From NCBI GenBank assembly GCA_943912855.1, contig CALTVC010000006.1, positions 1-64,000 on the forward strand: 64,000 bases of DNA. Direction: 5' to 3'. Below, one piece after another: positions 43,223 through 52,038 of the stretch. The notes under the pieces were generated by a model that saw only the letters and a list, made by a program, of their open reading frames with translations, made no database searches and was not told where the DNA came from. Both the position numbers and the translations under genes were made by a program. How positions within the stretch are numbered: position 1 is the first letter of the stretch; the number at the start of each line of letters is the position of its first letter. This DNA is from an uncultured Flavobacterium sp. (GTDB lineage: Bacteria > Bacteroidota > Bacteroidia > Flavobacteriales > Flavobacteriaceae).

Positions 43223-44974
43223 ATGAAGACATTATATAAAATAGCCATAATAACGGCAGTGGCCGGCTTACAGCAGGCACACGCCCAAAAGAAAGACGAG
43301 AACATAGGTACAGAGGTAGTAAACGTGGTAAAGCCATACACACCTACCATATCTGACGCGTTTAAGGTTAAGGAAACCCCGGTAATTGAAGACGAGAACA
43401 ATACCAAGAAAGAAGAGATAAAGTATAACATTTTCTCATATCCTGTAGCATCTACGTTTTCTCCCGCTAAGGGTAAGGCCGCTACGGTAGACCAGGAAGC
43501 CCGCGAAAAGTATTTCAGCAATTACGCTACGCTTGGTTTTGGTAATTACGGTACTGTAACCGGTGAGGTGTTTGTTACGCATAACCTTGACGATACTCAA
43601 TATGTTGGTGCATTGCTACGACACAATTCATCGCAGGGCGGTATTAAAGACGTAAAGCTTGATGATAATTTCAGTACAAACGGCATTGACCTTACGTATG
43701 GCAACCGCCAAAAAGAATACACCTGGAGTACCGACCTTGGTTATCAAAGGCAGGTATACAACTGGTACGGTGTTAACCCTGATATTTACAATGGTTTCGA
43801 TGAATTTCTTAACGGGTTAGATACCAAGCAAACCTACAGTACCTTTTATGTAGGCGGAAAAATATCGGCACGTAATAGCTTTTTCCATGAAGCACAGATG
43901 CAGTACAAGCATTTCTCGGATGGATTTTCTTCGTCTGAGAACCGATTTTTCATAACGCCTGATTTTGATGTGAAAATCGGCAAGGAAAAAGTGAAGTTTG
44001 GTGTAGTGGCCGATTATGTAGGCGGTGATTTTAACCAGGATTTTTACACTGCCACAGGTATAAGCTATAGTAATTTTAACCTGGGGGTACAGCCGAGTAT
44101 ATTGTTCCAAAGACAGGATACCTCAGTGCAGTTTGGCGCGGGTGTGTTTTACAGCATGGGCAAGATAAACGATGCCAGTAACAACAAGTTCTATATTTAT
44201 CCGCAAATAAAAGCGTCGCACAAACTTGTGGGCGACCTTATGGTGGTATATGCCGGTGCTGAGGGTGGACTTAAACAAAACTCGTATGCTGATTTTGTTG
44301 GGCAAAACCCATTTGTTTCGCCTACGCTTTTAGTAGCGCCTACAAACCAGCAATTCGACCTTTATCTTGGTTTAAAAGGAAAGCTTGCAAGTCCTGTGAG
44401 TTATAATTTAAGAGCAGGTTACCTGAGCGAAGACGACCACGCGTTCTTTCAGCATAATGCAGATGCGAGTATAATTCCTACAGTGGCAGTGCCAAATGAT
44501 TATGTATATGGAAACTCGTTTGGTGTGGTGTACAATAACCTGAAAACGATTAGCTTCTTCGGGGAACTTAAAGCTGATTTCTCAAATACAGTTAACGCCG
44601 GTTTAAACGCCACGTATTACAGTTATACTACCGATGCACAGGAAGCATGGAATATGCCGTCTGTAAAAGTAGGGGCAACCTTTGATATTAAATTTGCCGA
44701 AAAGTGGCAGGCAGGTACTAATATCTTCTTTGTGGGAGAAAGGAAAGACCAGTTGTTAGGCGCAGGGTCAGCGTTGCCAACTCCGGTGCCGGATGTGATT
44801 ACCCTGAAAAGCTATTTCGACGTAAATGCCAATGTTAGTTATAAGTACAACGAACGCCTTACGGGCTTCCTGAAACTGAACAACATTGCCAACCAAAACT
44901 ACCAGAAATGGGCATACTACCCGGTACAGGGATTCCAGTTTCTGTTAGGTGCTACATACAAGTTTAATTTTTAA
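43223..44974 (+). CDS. TonB-receptor-like outer membrane barrel protein
   Basis: A 583-residue outer membrane protein. A signal peptide (residues 1-21, ending AHA-QK) precedes a short N-terminal segment (EVVNVVKPYTPTISDAFKV) and a long beta-barrel with the typical C-terminus YPVQGFQFLLGATYKFNF, ending in Phe. No complete plug domain is present, so it is a barrel related to TonB-dependent receptors rather than a full one. It is operon partner of the TPR protein. The Val-rich KPYTPTISDAFK motif is shared by homologues in this group as far as I recall. Confidence 0.75.
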   Translation: MKTLYKIAIITAVAGLQQAHAQKKDENIGTEVVNVVKPYTPTISDAFKVKETPVIEDENNTKKEEIKYNIFSYPVASTFSPAKGKAATVDQEAREKYFSNYATLGFGNYGTVTGEVFVTHNLDDTQYVGALLRHNSSQGGIKDVKLDDNFSTNGIDLTYGNRQKEYTWSTDLGYQRQVYNWYGVNPDIYNGFDEFLNGLDTKQTYSTFYVGGKISARNSFFHEAQMQYKHFSDGFSSSENRFFITPDFDVKIGKEKVKFGVVADYVGGDFNQDFYTATGISYSNFNLGVQPSILFQRQDTSVQFGAGVFYSMGKINDASNNKFYIYPQIKASHKLVGDLMVVYAGAEGGLKQNSYADFVGQNPFVSPTLLVAPTNQQFDLYLGLKGKLASPVSYNLRAGYLSEDDHAFFQHNADASIIPTVAVPNDYVYGNSFGVVYNNLKTISFFGELKADFSNTVNAGLNATYYSYTTDAQEAWNMPSVKVGATFDIKFAEKWQAGTNIFFVGERKDQLLGAGSALPTPVPDVITLKSYFDVNANVSYKYNERLTGFLKLNNIANQNYQKWAYYPVQGFQFLLGATYKFNF

Positions 44975-45011
44975 AAATTTAAAGATTTAAAGATTCATTC
45001 TGTTCATATAT

Positions 45012-45053
45012 GATTCTTCATTTGGGTTTAGGCTCTAAATGAAGAATCTTTTT
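45012..45053 (+). terminator. Strong intrinsic terminator after the TPR operon
   Basis: Twelve-base stem GATTCTTCATTT (45012-45023) and AAATGAAGAATC (45037-45048), 13-base loop, T-run 45049-45053. The hairpin covers an in-frame upstream ATG of the next gene at 45039, which supports that gene starting later, at 45105. Confidence 0.85.
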
Positions 45054-45104
45054 ACTTTTACATCCGTCCGAAATATTTCAATTTTTAAATCCTTTAATCT
45101 TTCA

Positions 45105-45557
45105 ATGGATTCTTTAAAACATAAAATACTTGCCTACTATAAACAACAGGTAGAAGATAAACTTGATGCTTTTCGGGATATGATTGCCGCCCTTACCGAA
45201 GGTGCTGCAAACGACGCCAAGGGCTCAGCGGGAGATAAGCACGAAACCGCCCTGAGCATGATGCACATAGAGCAGGAAAAGCTCAATCATAAAATAGCCG
45301 AATTCCTGGAGCAGAAAGCCGTATTAGACAAAATAAACCCTGACGCACTAACTGATAGGGTAGTTCTTGGTAGTTTAGTAACCGCAAACGGGCACCATCT
45401 GTTTGTAAGTACGGCATTACCAAAAATTACCGTTGAAGGTATTACCGTGCTGGCGCTTTCGTCGCAGTCACCGTTAGGTAATGCCATGATGGGGAAACAG
45501 GTAGGGGATGACTTTGAGGTTAACGGTACGAAATATGTGATAGGGTCAGTTTGTTGA
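45105..45557 (+). CDS. GreA/GreB C-terminal-like protein
   Basis: A soluble 150-residue protein: N-terminal helical part (KHKILAYYKQQVEDKLDAF, then KHETALSMMHIEQEKLNHKI) and a C-terminal FKBP-like fold (VVLGSLVTANGHHLFVSTAL, SQSPLGNAMMGKQVGDDFEV) as in GreA/GreB transcript-cleavage factors. Flavobacterial homologues are often labelled 3-oxoacyl-ACP synthase, for which I see no support. It lacks the long coiled-coil tip, so direct transcript cleavage is unlikely; it may bind RNA polymerase. The start at ATG 45105 avoids an extension through the terminator. Confidence 0.7.
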   Translation: MDSLKHKILAYYKQQVEDKLDAFRDMIAALTEGAANDAKGSAGDKHETALSMMHIEQEKLNHKIAEFLEQKAVLDKINPDALTDRVVLGSLVTANGHHLFVSTALPKITVEGITVLALSSQSPLGNAMMGKQVGDDFEVNGTKYVIGSVC

Positions 45558-45627
45558 TTTTTATTGTGTTGAGTTGTTTTTGCTATCCCAATATTATTAT
45601 ATAAGTTTGTTTACTAAAACTTAACCA

Positions 45628-46062
45628 ATGCCAGACTTTGATAAGAAATTTAAAGCTTTAAGGGAAAAGCGAGAAGCCGATTTACTGTCTAAGAAAAAGA
45701 AAAGTACCAAGCATGCTGATATTTCAACAAATAACACTCCTGAGGAAAATATTAATAATTTATTTGTTGAAACATTTTCTCATGAAGCAAAAGATAGTGT
45801 TGACCCTATGAGTGAAAAATTAGATACAAAAGGTATGTCTTACGGAGGAAATGAGGAGTCTGTAAATCAAGAATTGAAAAATAGAATTTCAGAACGAAAT
45901 ATGGGGCCGGGTCATGAATTTAGAGAAGATCAATATGTAGATCCAAATTCAAGATCTCCAGCCTATCTAGAAAATGATAGGCAAGAGAATTTGATGTATT
46001 TTGGTGGAGGAGTAATGTTAACTGTTGTTGTTTTCATAATCGTTAAGAGGTTACTCAAATAG
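45628..46062 (+). CDS. Tail-anchored hypothetical protein
   Basis: A 144-residue protein with no family I recognise. The first 120 residues are hydrophilic and probably disordered, with a basic cluster KKKKSTKH near 22. A single hydrophobic helix at the end (YFGGGVMLTVVVFIIVKRLL) forms a C-terminal membrane anchor with a basic tail. It has its own terminator at 46131. The coding sequence is AT-rich compared with its neighbours, so it may be recently acquired. Confidence 0.65.
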   Translation: MPDFDKKFKALREKREADLLSKKKKSTKHADISTNNTPEENINNLFVETFSHEAKDSVDPMSEKLDTKGMSYGGNEESVNQELKNRISERNMGPGHEFREDQYVDPNSRSPAYLENDRQENLMYFGGGVMLTVVVFIIVKRLLK

Positions 46063-46130
46063 TTAAGTTCAAAAAATCCTACTGCGTATTTGTGTAGTTT
46101 GTAGTTGTGTGCTCCATAGAAAGTATATAA

Positions 46131-46154
46131 GCCATCCTCCGGGATGGTTTTTTT
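46131..46154 (+). terminator. Intrinsic terminator after the tail-anchored gene
   Basis: Stem CCATCC (46132-46137) and GGATGG (46142-46147), loop TCCG, T-run 46148-46154. Confidence 0.75.
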
Positions 46155-46346
46155 ATGGATTGTAATTTACACCTGTCATAAAAGCCTACTTTGCTTATAG
46201 ATTAGTGTTATAAAACTGTTTTAAGTTTTAAATTTAAACTGAATATCTTTTTTGTGTTTTTAAAATTAAACCTAAAATGCAACTTTGTCTTGTTGAAATA
46301 AACCAAATGGCGGTTTTTAACACAGAACTAAAACAGACACGGAAGT

Positions 46347-47963
46347 ATGTGCGGAATATTAGCAATTATAGGAAAAGGAAAAGACGAAGAACTTGTAAAG
46401 CAATTATCTAAAAGGATGTCGCACCGCGGGCCGGACGAAAGCGATTTGCACGTAACGGAAAAAGGGCATATCCTGAGCCACGAACGCTTATCTATCATCG
46501 ACCTGAATACCGGCAAGCAGCCGATACAGGGCACAAAAGATGCATGGATGGTACACAATGGCGAGATATACAATCACAAGGCGCTTCGTACTCAGGAACT
46601 AAAAGGGCATACGTTCCGCACTACATCCGATTCTGAAGTTATAGTACACCTGTACGAGGAGTTCGGTTATGATTTTTGCCATATGCTTGATGGAATTTTT
46701 GGATTTGTGGTGATTGATGGTGATGATTTCATAGCCGGGCGCGATCCTCTGGGTGTAAAACCTTTATACTACGGTATAGACGATAGGGGCAGGATGTATT
46801 TTTCAAGCGAAATGAAGTCGATAGCTGACCAGTGCCAAACGTTCTCTACCTTCCCTCCGGGGCATTATTACACGCCTAAAACAGGTTTTGTAAAGTATTA
46901 TAAGCCGGAGTGGGAAGATATGACAAAAGCGGTTGAAGAGGTAGACTACGAAGCTATTCGTGCTACACTTACACAGGCTGTGGAAAAAAGGCTGATGAGC
47001 GATGTGCCTATCGGGGTACTGCTTTCGGGTGGTCTTGATTCGTCGCTTACGTCGTCTATCGCGGCAAGGGCTATGAAAGAAATGGGTAAACCGCTGCATT
47101 CGTTCTCTATTGGGCTTGATGCTGCAGCTCCAGATGCTGTTGCGGCACGTGCCGTGGCTGAGTTCCTTGGTACAAAACACCACGAAGTACATTTTACCAT
47201 AGAGCAGGGCATTGAAATTCTTGATAAACTTATTTGGCATCTTGAAACGTACGATGTAACCTCGGTTCGTGCCAGTACGCCTATGTACTTCCTTAGTAAA
47301 GCAATTACCGAGAGAGGAATTAAAGTAGTGCTGAGCGGTGAGGGTGCCGATGAAATTTTCGGGGGGTACCTGTATTTCCGCAATGCACCATCGGCAGAGG
47401 ATTTCCAACGCGAAACCATAGACAGGGTACAGAAGCTGTTTACTGCAGATTTGCTAAGGGCAGACAAGAGTACTATGGCGCATGGTCTTGAAGCAAGGGT
47501 GCCATTCCTGGATAAGAAATTCCTGGAGCTTGCCATAAAAATTAAACCGGAAGAAAAACAACCGTTGACGTATAATGGTGTTGAAAAATATATTTTGCGT
47601 AAAGCATTTGATACCCCTGAGCAACCGTACCTGCCGGACAGCGTATTGTGGAGGCAAAAAGAGCAGTTTAGCGATGGGGTAGGATACAACTGGATAGACA
47701 CTTTGATTGAGTACTGCTCTAGCCAGGTAACGGATGAGGAACTTGAAAGCGCTGCCGAAAGATTCCCGTATAACACCCCGGCTACAAAAGAGGCGTACTA
47801 CTACCGTAGTGTATTCCATAAACATTTCCCGCAGGTAAGCGCCGCGCAAACTGTAAGGAAATGGATACCGAAGTGGCAGGCAAACACTGACCCGAGCGGT
47901 CGTGCCAATGCTGCTCACGTACAAGCTGATACTGCCATAGCGCAGCAAAAAATAGTAGTTTAA
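46347..47963 (+). CDS. asnB: Asparagine synthase B (glutamine-hydrolysing)
   Basis: Makes asparagine from aspartate, glutamine and ATP in the cytoplasm. The 538-residue protein begins MCGILAII, so Cys2 is exposed as the glutaminase nucleophile after Met removal. The N-terminal domain has MSHRGPDES and VHNGEIYNHK. The synthetase domain has the ATP-binding SGGLDSSL in IGVLLSGGLDSSLTSS and the GEGADEIFGGY block. Length is close to E. coli AsnB. It is a single gene with a terminator at 48002. Confidence 0.96.
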   Translation: MCGILAIIGKGKDEELVKQLSKRMSHRGPDESDLHVTEKGHILSHERLSIIDLNTGKQPIQGTKDAWMVHNGEIYNHKALRTQELKGHTFRTTSDSEVIVHLYEEFGYDFCHMLDGIFGFVVIDGDDFIAGRDPLGVKPLYYGIDDRGRMYFSSEMKSIADQCQTFSTFPPGHYYTPKTGFVKYYKPEWEDMTKAVEEVDYEAIRATLTQAVEKRLMSDVPIGVLLSGGLDSSLTSSIAARAMKEMGKPLHSFSIGLDAAAPDAVAARAVAEFLGTKHHEVHFTIEQGIEILDKLIWHLETYDVTSVRASTPMYFLSKAITERGIKVVLSGEGADEIFGGYLYFRNAPSAEDFQRETIDRVQKLFTADLLRADKSTMAHGLEARVPFLDKKFLELAIKIKPEEKQPLTYNGVEKYILRKAFDTPEQPYLPDSVLWRQKEQFSDGVGYNWIDTLIEYCSSQVTDEELESAAERFPYNTPATKEAYYYRSVFHKHFPQVSAAQTVRKWIPKWQANTDPSGRANAAHVQADTAIAQQKIVV

Positions 47964-48001
47964 TTTCAGGTTTTTGGAATTTAGTTTGTTTGTTTGTGGA
48001 G

Positions 48002-48028
48002 ACACCCCTGCAGCTGCGGGGGTGTTTT
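48002..48028 (+). terminator. Terminator of asnB
   Basis: Stem ACACCCC (48002-48008) with GGGGTGT (48019-48025) closing the self-complementary GCAGCTGC, then T-run 48025-48028. Confidence 0.75.
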
Positions 48029-48405
48029 GTTTTATATAAATCCCTTAAAGAGGTGTTGCTGTGAGGGGCATTCTTATCCGGGTTAAAACACATCAATATA
48101 GCGGTATCAAGCTTGTAGATTGTTTCCCGGTATGTCTCAAAAATTTCCGCATTTTCAGAATATAAATGAAGATCAGCATACAAACCCGGTATGATTTGCA
48201 AAATCAGGTGTGTGATTTTTTTGTAAACCGATTCTTTGGAACAGATTGCAACTTTAAATTCTTCTAAATAATCAACCAGCACATCACATTTTTTATAATC
48301 CAGTCCTCTTTCAAAATGATACTTTATCAGTAAACCATCATTCTGTTCGTAAAGAAGGTTATTGAGCCTGTTGTAAAAGCCGTCAATTTCGGTTGGGTTT
48401 ATTAG
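48015..48405 (-). pseudogene. Truncated gene remnant beside the immunity-like genes
   Basis: A protein-like minus-strand frame is open from 48405 but has no ATG, GTG or TTG until GTG 48280-48282, and it has no stop of its own before running through the asnB terminator and antisense to asnB. The convincing part reads DGFYNRLNNLLYEQNDGLLI, KYHFERGLDYKKCDVLVDYL and HLILQIIPGLYADLHLYSEN. I do not recognise the family. It lies 9 bases after the next gene upstream in the same direction, so it was probably the third gene of that cluster and has lost both ends. Confidence 0.5.
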
Positions 48406-48413
48406 TTATTATA

Positions 48414-49076
48414 TTATTCAGCATTAGAAATCGTATCTAAATACGCATTCATTTCTATTTGCTTGTCTTCGGGCATTTTCCGGTCATTAATTAAATAGTC
48501 TGAAAATTGTTTTCTAAATGTGGGAAAAGTATCTTTATCTGCAAGGTAAGCTACAGTAAGTACTGCAATGTACCAGTTTGATGCCGTAAACCAGTTTTTT
48601 ACGTCAATGCTATTGGTTTGTGAAAGGCCATACGTTTTCCAAAAAGTATTTAAAAAGTTTACATCATAGCACTTTTTTACATGCGCCACCGCATCTTCGT
48701 TATAAATTTTCCAGAATGTTTCTACCGCATTTTCTACATCTTCCGGCGAAAATGTTTCAAAGTTTAAGTTGTAATTGCCGGTAAAGCAACCAATGTTAAT
48801 AATACAGGTAGGGTTTATAAATTGCTGTGTATCGTTAGCAAATTTTTTTGTAAGGTTTATTAACCGTTGTATTTCTTCAATCCTCACGCAAACAAAAAAC
48901 TTTATATCATATCGCTTAAGCCCGGCATATTCAACCGTGCTAAAAAACATACCATCAAAGCCGGCATCATTCTTTTTAATAAATTCCTGGTTCTTTTTAT
49001 TGCCTTTATAGCCCAATGGTGCAAATTTTTCTTTAAGCAGGTTATAAGCAAGGCTTTTTACATCTTTTGAAAACAT
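48414..49076 (-). CDS. Hypothetical protein, DUF4304/immunity-like
   Basis: A soluble 220-residue protein. The start resembles DUF4304-type proteins, which occur among toxin-immunity candidates: SLAYNLLKEKFAPLGYKGNK, a QEFIKK segment, then a strand-rich RYDIKFFVCVRIEEIQRLI. The second half is helical (DVENAVETFWKIYNEDA, KQFSDYLINDRKMPEDKQIE). No catalytic motif or signal is seen. It lies 43 bases after another immunity-like gene with no toxin gene nearby. The assignment is tentative. Confidence 0.55.
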   Translation of the reverse strand: MFSKDVKSLAYNLLKEKFAPLGYKGNKKNQEFIKKNDAGFDGMFFSTVEYAGLKRYDIKFFVCVRIEEIQRLINLTKKFANDTQQFINPTCIINIGCFTGNYNLNFETFSPEDVENAVETFWKIYNEDAVAHVKKCYDVNFLNTFWKTYGLSQTNSIDVKNWFTASNWYIAVLTVAYLADKDTFPTFRKQFSDYLINDRKMPEDKQIEMNAYLDTISNAE

Positions 49077-49119
49077 ATTGATTGATTATATTGGTTTATT
49101 AATTGTTTTATGTGGCAAA

Positions 49120-49818
49120 TTAAGATTCTTTAAATAATATCTCAAAGTCTATCGGTATAAAAACAAAGCCTGTAAGCTGGTTATCTTCAATGGTTTTTTT
49201 TACTTTTTCATTGCAAATTAAGCCGTAGCTAAAGGCAGGGGTTATATCAAACTGCTGTTTTAAAACCAAGGTTTCAGGGAGTATCTCAAGCCAGTTGCTA
49301 TTATTATGTTCGTTATGCAGTTTCTTAAATTTCACTCTATAATCATCAAGATCAGCTATAGGCCCCGTGTTCTTTATTTTTTCTTTATCCTTTAGGGTAT
49401 AATATTCGGCAAATACTGTTTCTGTCCAATTTATCTGGCTTCTGCCATCATATTCATACCACAAAAGATTGTAAGGGTACTCTTCTTTAGTTTTTGTGGC
49501 AGGTAGGTGCCTGTGCACTATAGCGTTATGGAAACTGCCATTAACTTTAAACTGCTCCAGGACTAACCTGGCTTTTTGGCTGATTAACAATCCGCTTGAT
49601 ATTACCACAAAATTATTAGACAAGCTATCAGTAAGTTTGCTTAGATGGTTTAATTTAAAGCTATTAAGGTCTGGTATATCCTCGTCGCTTTGCCATTTAC
49701 TTATTTTTCCCCACTGGCCAATACGTGCGGCCTGGGGCTTTATGGTTAATTCCTTTATCTGTGGGTATGTGCCTATAATATCAAACTCTGTTTCCTGTTT
49801 TATTACAAAGTATTGCAT
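49120..49818 (-). CDS. Hypothetical protein, Imm11/Imm43-like
   Basis: A soluble 232-residue protein starting MQYFVIKQETEFDIIGTYPQ. The overall layout, a YFVIK start, a middle LTDSLSNNFVVISSGLLISQ segment and the late FSYGLICNEKVKKTIEDN and GFVFIPIDFEILF, is that of immunity proteins of polymorphic toxin systems (Imm11 or Imm43 type). I could not decide which from memory. It is the first of two or three leftward genes and is AT-rich. An immunity role is inference. Confidence 0.5.
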   Translation of the reverse strand: MQYFVIKQETEFDIIGTYPQIKELTIKPQAARIGQWGKISKWQSDEDIPDLNSFKLNHLSKLTDSLSNNFVVISSGLLISQKARLVLEQFKVNGSFHNAIVHRHLPATKTKEEYPYNLLWYEYDGRSQINWTETVFAEYYTLKDKEKIKNTGPIADLDDYRVKFKKLHNEHNNSNWLEILPETLVLKQQFDITPAFSYGLICNEKVKKTIEDNQLTGFVFIPIDFEILFKES

Positions 49819-50024
49819 TTTTAATTTTATTAAGTTGGTAGTGGTTTTATTGTATTAGCACAATATTGACGGTTAGGTTTATACTTACAAATCTAAATAA
49901 TTTATCCTTTACAGGTTAACCTCTCGTTAACGGAAATAAAATTATTTAATGTATAACTACAGACTTATCAAAGATTAATGTTTTTTAATAAATTGTTAAT
50001 AACTTAAAAGCCAATTAGAGGCGA

Positions 50025-50059
50025 TTTGTAGCATTATCGCCCGCGTTTTGCTATATTTG
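50025..50059 (+). promoter_or_regulatory. Bacteroidota-type promoter of gyrB
   Basis: TTTG at 50025-50028 and TATATTTG at 50052-50059, 23-base spacer, 38 bases ahead of ATG 50098. It matches the TTG/TAnnTTTG consensus. Confidence 0.65.
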
Positions 50060-50097
50060 TTCGTTAAACTTAAAAAGTTCTTTAAGGATATAAATTT

Positions 50098-52038
50098 ATG
50101 AGCGAAGAAGCAAAGAAAAACAATTATTCGGCAGATAGTATCCAGGCATTAGAAGGGATGGAGCACGTAAGGATGCGTCCTTCCATGTATATAGGCGATG
50201 TGGGTACACGCGGTCTTCACCACCTTGTATATGAGGTTGTAGATAACTCGATTGACGAGGCGCTTGCCGGATATTGCGATACTATTTCTGTTACGATAAA
50301 TGAAGATAATTCCATAACCGTAGAAGACAACGGTCGTGGTATACCGGTAGACCTTCACAAAAAGGAAGGTGTATCTGCTCTTGAGGTAGTTATGACCAAG
50401 ATTGGTGCCGGTGGTAAATTTGATAAAGATTCTTATAAGGTTTCGGGTGGTCTTCACGGTGTAGGTGTATCGTGTGTAAACGCGCTATCTGACCATTTAA
50501 AGGCTACCGTATTCCGCGATGGTAAAGTATATGAGCAGGAATACGAAAGGGGTAAAGCGATTTATCCTGTTAAGCAAATAGGAGAAACTGAAAAAAGAGG
50601 TACTACCGTGTGGTTTAAGCCAGATGGAACCATTTTTACACAGACCCTTGAGTATTCTTACGATACGCTTGCAGCGCGTATGCGTGAGCTTGCTTTCCTT
50701 AACAAAGGTATAACCATTACGCTTACTGACAGGCGTGAGCAGAAAGAAGACGGTTCTTATGCTTCTGAGGTGTTTTTCTCTCAGGAAGGTCTTAAGGAAT
50801 TTGTTAAGTTCCTTGATGGTAACCGTGAGCCTATCATTGCTCATGTAATAAGCATGGAAAGTGATAAAGGTGAAGTTCCTGTAGAGGTGGCGCTTATTTA
50901 CAATACCAGCTACAGCGAAAATATTTTCTCTTACGTAAATAATATTAATACCCATGAAGGTGGTACGCACCTTTCGGGTTTCCGTAGGGGGCTTACCAAT
51001 ACCCTTAAAAAATACGCAGATAACTCAGGTCTTTTAGAGAAACTGAAATTTGAGATTTCGGGTGATGACTTCCGTGAAGGACTTACTGCGATTATTTCGG
51101 TTAAGGTAGCTGAGCCTCAGTTTGAGGGGCAGACTAAAACCAAGCTGGGTAACCGTGAGGTTGTAGCTCCTGTAAGTCAGGTGGTGAGCGAGATGCTTGA
51201 AAACTATCTTGAAGAAAACCCTAACGATGCCCGTACCATAGTACAAAAGGTTATCCTTGCGGCACAGGCACGCCACGCGGCCAAAAAAGCCCGCGAAATG
51301 GTGCAGCGTAAAACCGTTATGGGCGGTGGTGGACTTCCGGGTAAACTAAGCGACTGTTCTGAGCAGGATCCTGCAAAATGTGAGGTATTCCTTGTAGAGG
51401 GTGACTCGGCAGGTGGTACTGCAAAACAAGGTCGTGACAGGGCGTTCCAGGCTATTATGCCATTAAGGGGTAAAATCCTTAATGTAGAAAAAGCAATGCA
51501 TCACAAAGTTTTTGAAAACGAAGAAATCCGTAACATATTTACAGCACTAGGTGTAACCATTGGTACGGCTGAAGATAGCAAGGCGCTGAATCTTGATAAG
51601 CTTCGTTACCATAAAGTGGTTATTATGTGTGATGCCGACGTAGACGGTAGCCACATCAGTACGCTGATACTTACGTTCTTCTTCCGTTTTATGAAAGAGC
51701 TTATAGAAAATGGACACGTATATATAGCTACTCCGCCACTTTACCTTGTTAAGAAAGGTAATAAGAAAGAGTATGCATGGACAGAAACCCAGCGTGATAT
51801 TGCCAATGAGCGTATGGGTGGAGGTGCTGCCATACAGCGATACAAAGGTCTTGGAGAGATGAACGCGGAACAGCTTTGGGAAACAACAATGAATCCTGAG
51901 TTCCGTACACTACGTCAGGTGAGTATAGATAGTCTTGCTGAAGCGGACAGGATTTTCTCAATGCTAATGGGTGACGAAGTGCCACCAAGGCGTGAGTTTA
52001 TTGAAAAAAATGCCGCTTATGCTAAGATAGATGCATAA
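50098..52038 (+). CDS. gyrB: DNA gyrase subunit B
   Basis: ATPase subunit of gyrase, which with GyrA introduces negative supercoils. The 646-residue protein has the GHKL ATPase fold (YIGDVGTRGLHHLVYEVVDN with the catalytic Glu, VEDNGRGIPV, GGLHGVGVSCVNALS), the transducer domain, and the TOPRIM domain with CEVFLVEGDSAGGTAKQGRD and the metal DADVDGSH. The C-terminal QRYKGLGEMNAEQLWETTM is standard. Length is normal for this phylum, which lacks the enterobacterial insert. It overlaps the next gene by 8 bases. Confidence 0.99.
   Translation: MSEEAKKNNYSADSIQALEGMEHVRMRPSMYIGDVGTRGLHHLVYEVVDNSIDEALAGYCDTISVTINEDNSITVEDNGRGIPVDLHKKEGVSALEVVMTKIGAGGKFDKDSYKVSGGLHGVGVSCVNALSDHLKATVFRDGKVYEQEYERGKAIYPVKQIGETEKRGTTVWFKPDGTIFTQTLEYSYDTLAARMRELAFLNKGITITLTDRREQKEDGSYASEVFFSQEGLKEFVKFLDGNREPIIAHVISMESDKGEVPVEVALIYNTSYSENIFSYVNNINTHEGGTHLSGFRRGLTNTLKKYADNSGLLEKLKFEISGDDFREGLTAIISVKVAEPQFEGQTKTKLGNREVVAPVSQVVSEMLENYLEENPNDARTIVQKVILAAQARHAAKKAREMVQRKTVMGGGGLPGKLSDCSEQDPAKCEVFLVEGDSAGGTAKQGRDRAFQAIMPLRGKILNVEKAMHHKVFENEEIRNIFTALGVTIGTAEDSKALNLDKLRYHKVVIMCDADVDGSHISTLILTFFFRFMKELIENGHVYIATPPLYLVKKGNKKEYAWTETQRDIANERMGGGAAIQRYKGLGEMNAEQLWETTMNPEFRTLRQVSIDSLAEADRIFSMLMGDEVPPRREFIEKNAAYAKIDA

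Noticed and set aside
43223..44974. Calling the barrel a full TonB-dependent receptor
   Set aside because: The plug domain and TonB box are not evident; only the barrel and its C-terminal signature are.
46946..47776. A 276-codon frame antisense to asnB
   Set aside because: Ser-rich artefact of codon bias opposite an intact, well-conserved gene.
47782..48014. Continuation of the leftward frame from 48405 through the asnB terminator and antisense to asnB
   Set aside because: The sequence becomes low quality after the terminator and is fully antisense to a real gene; only the part above about 48015 looks protein-like.
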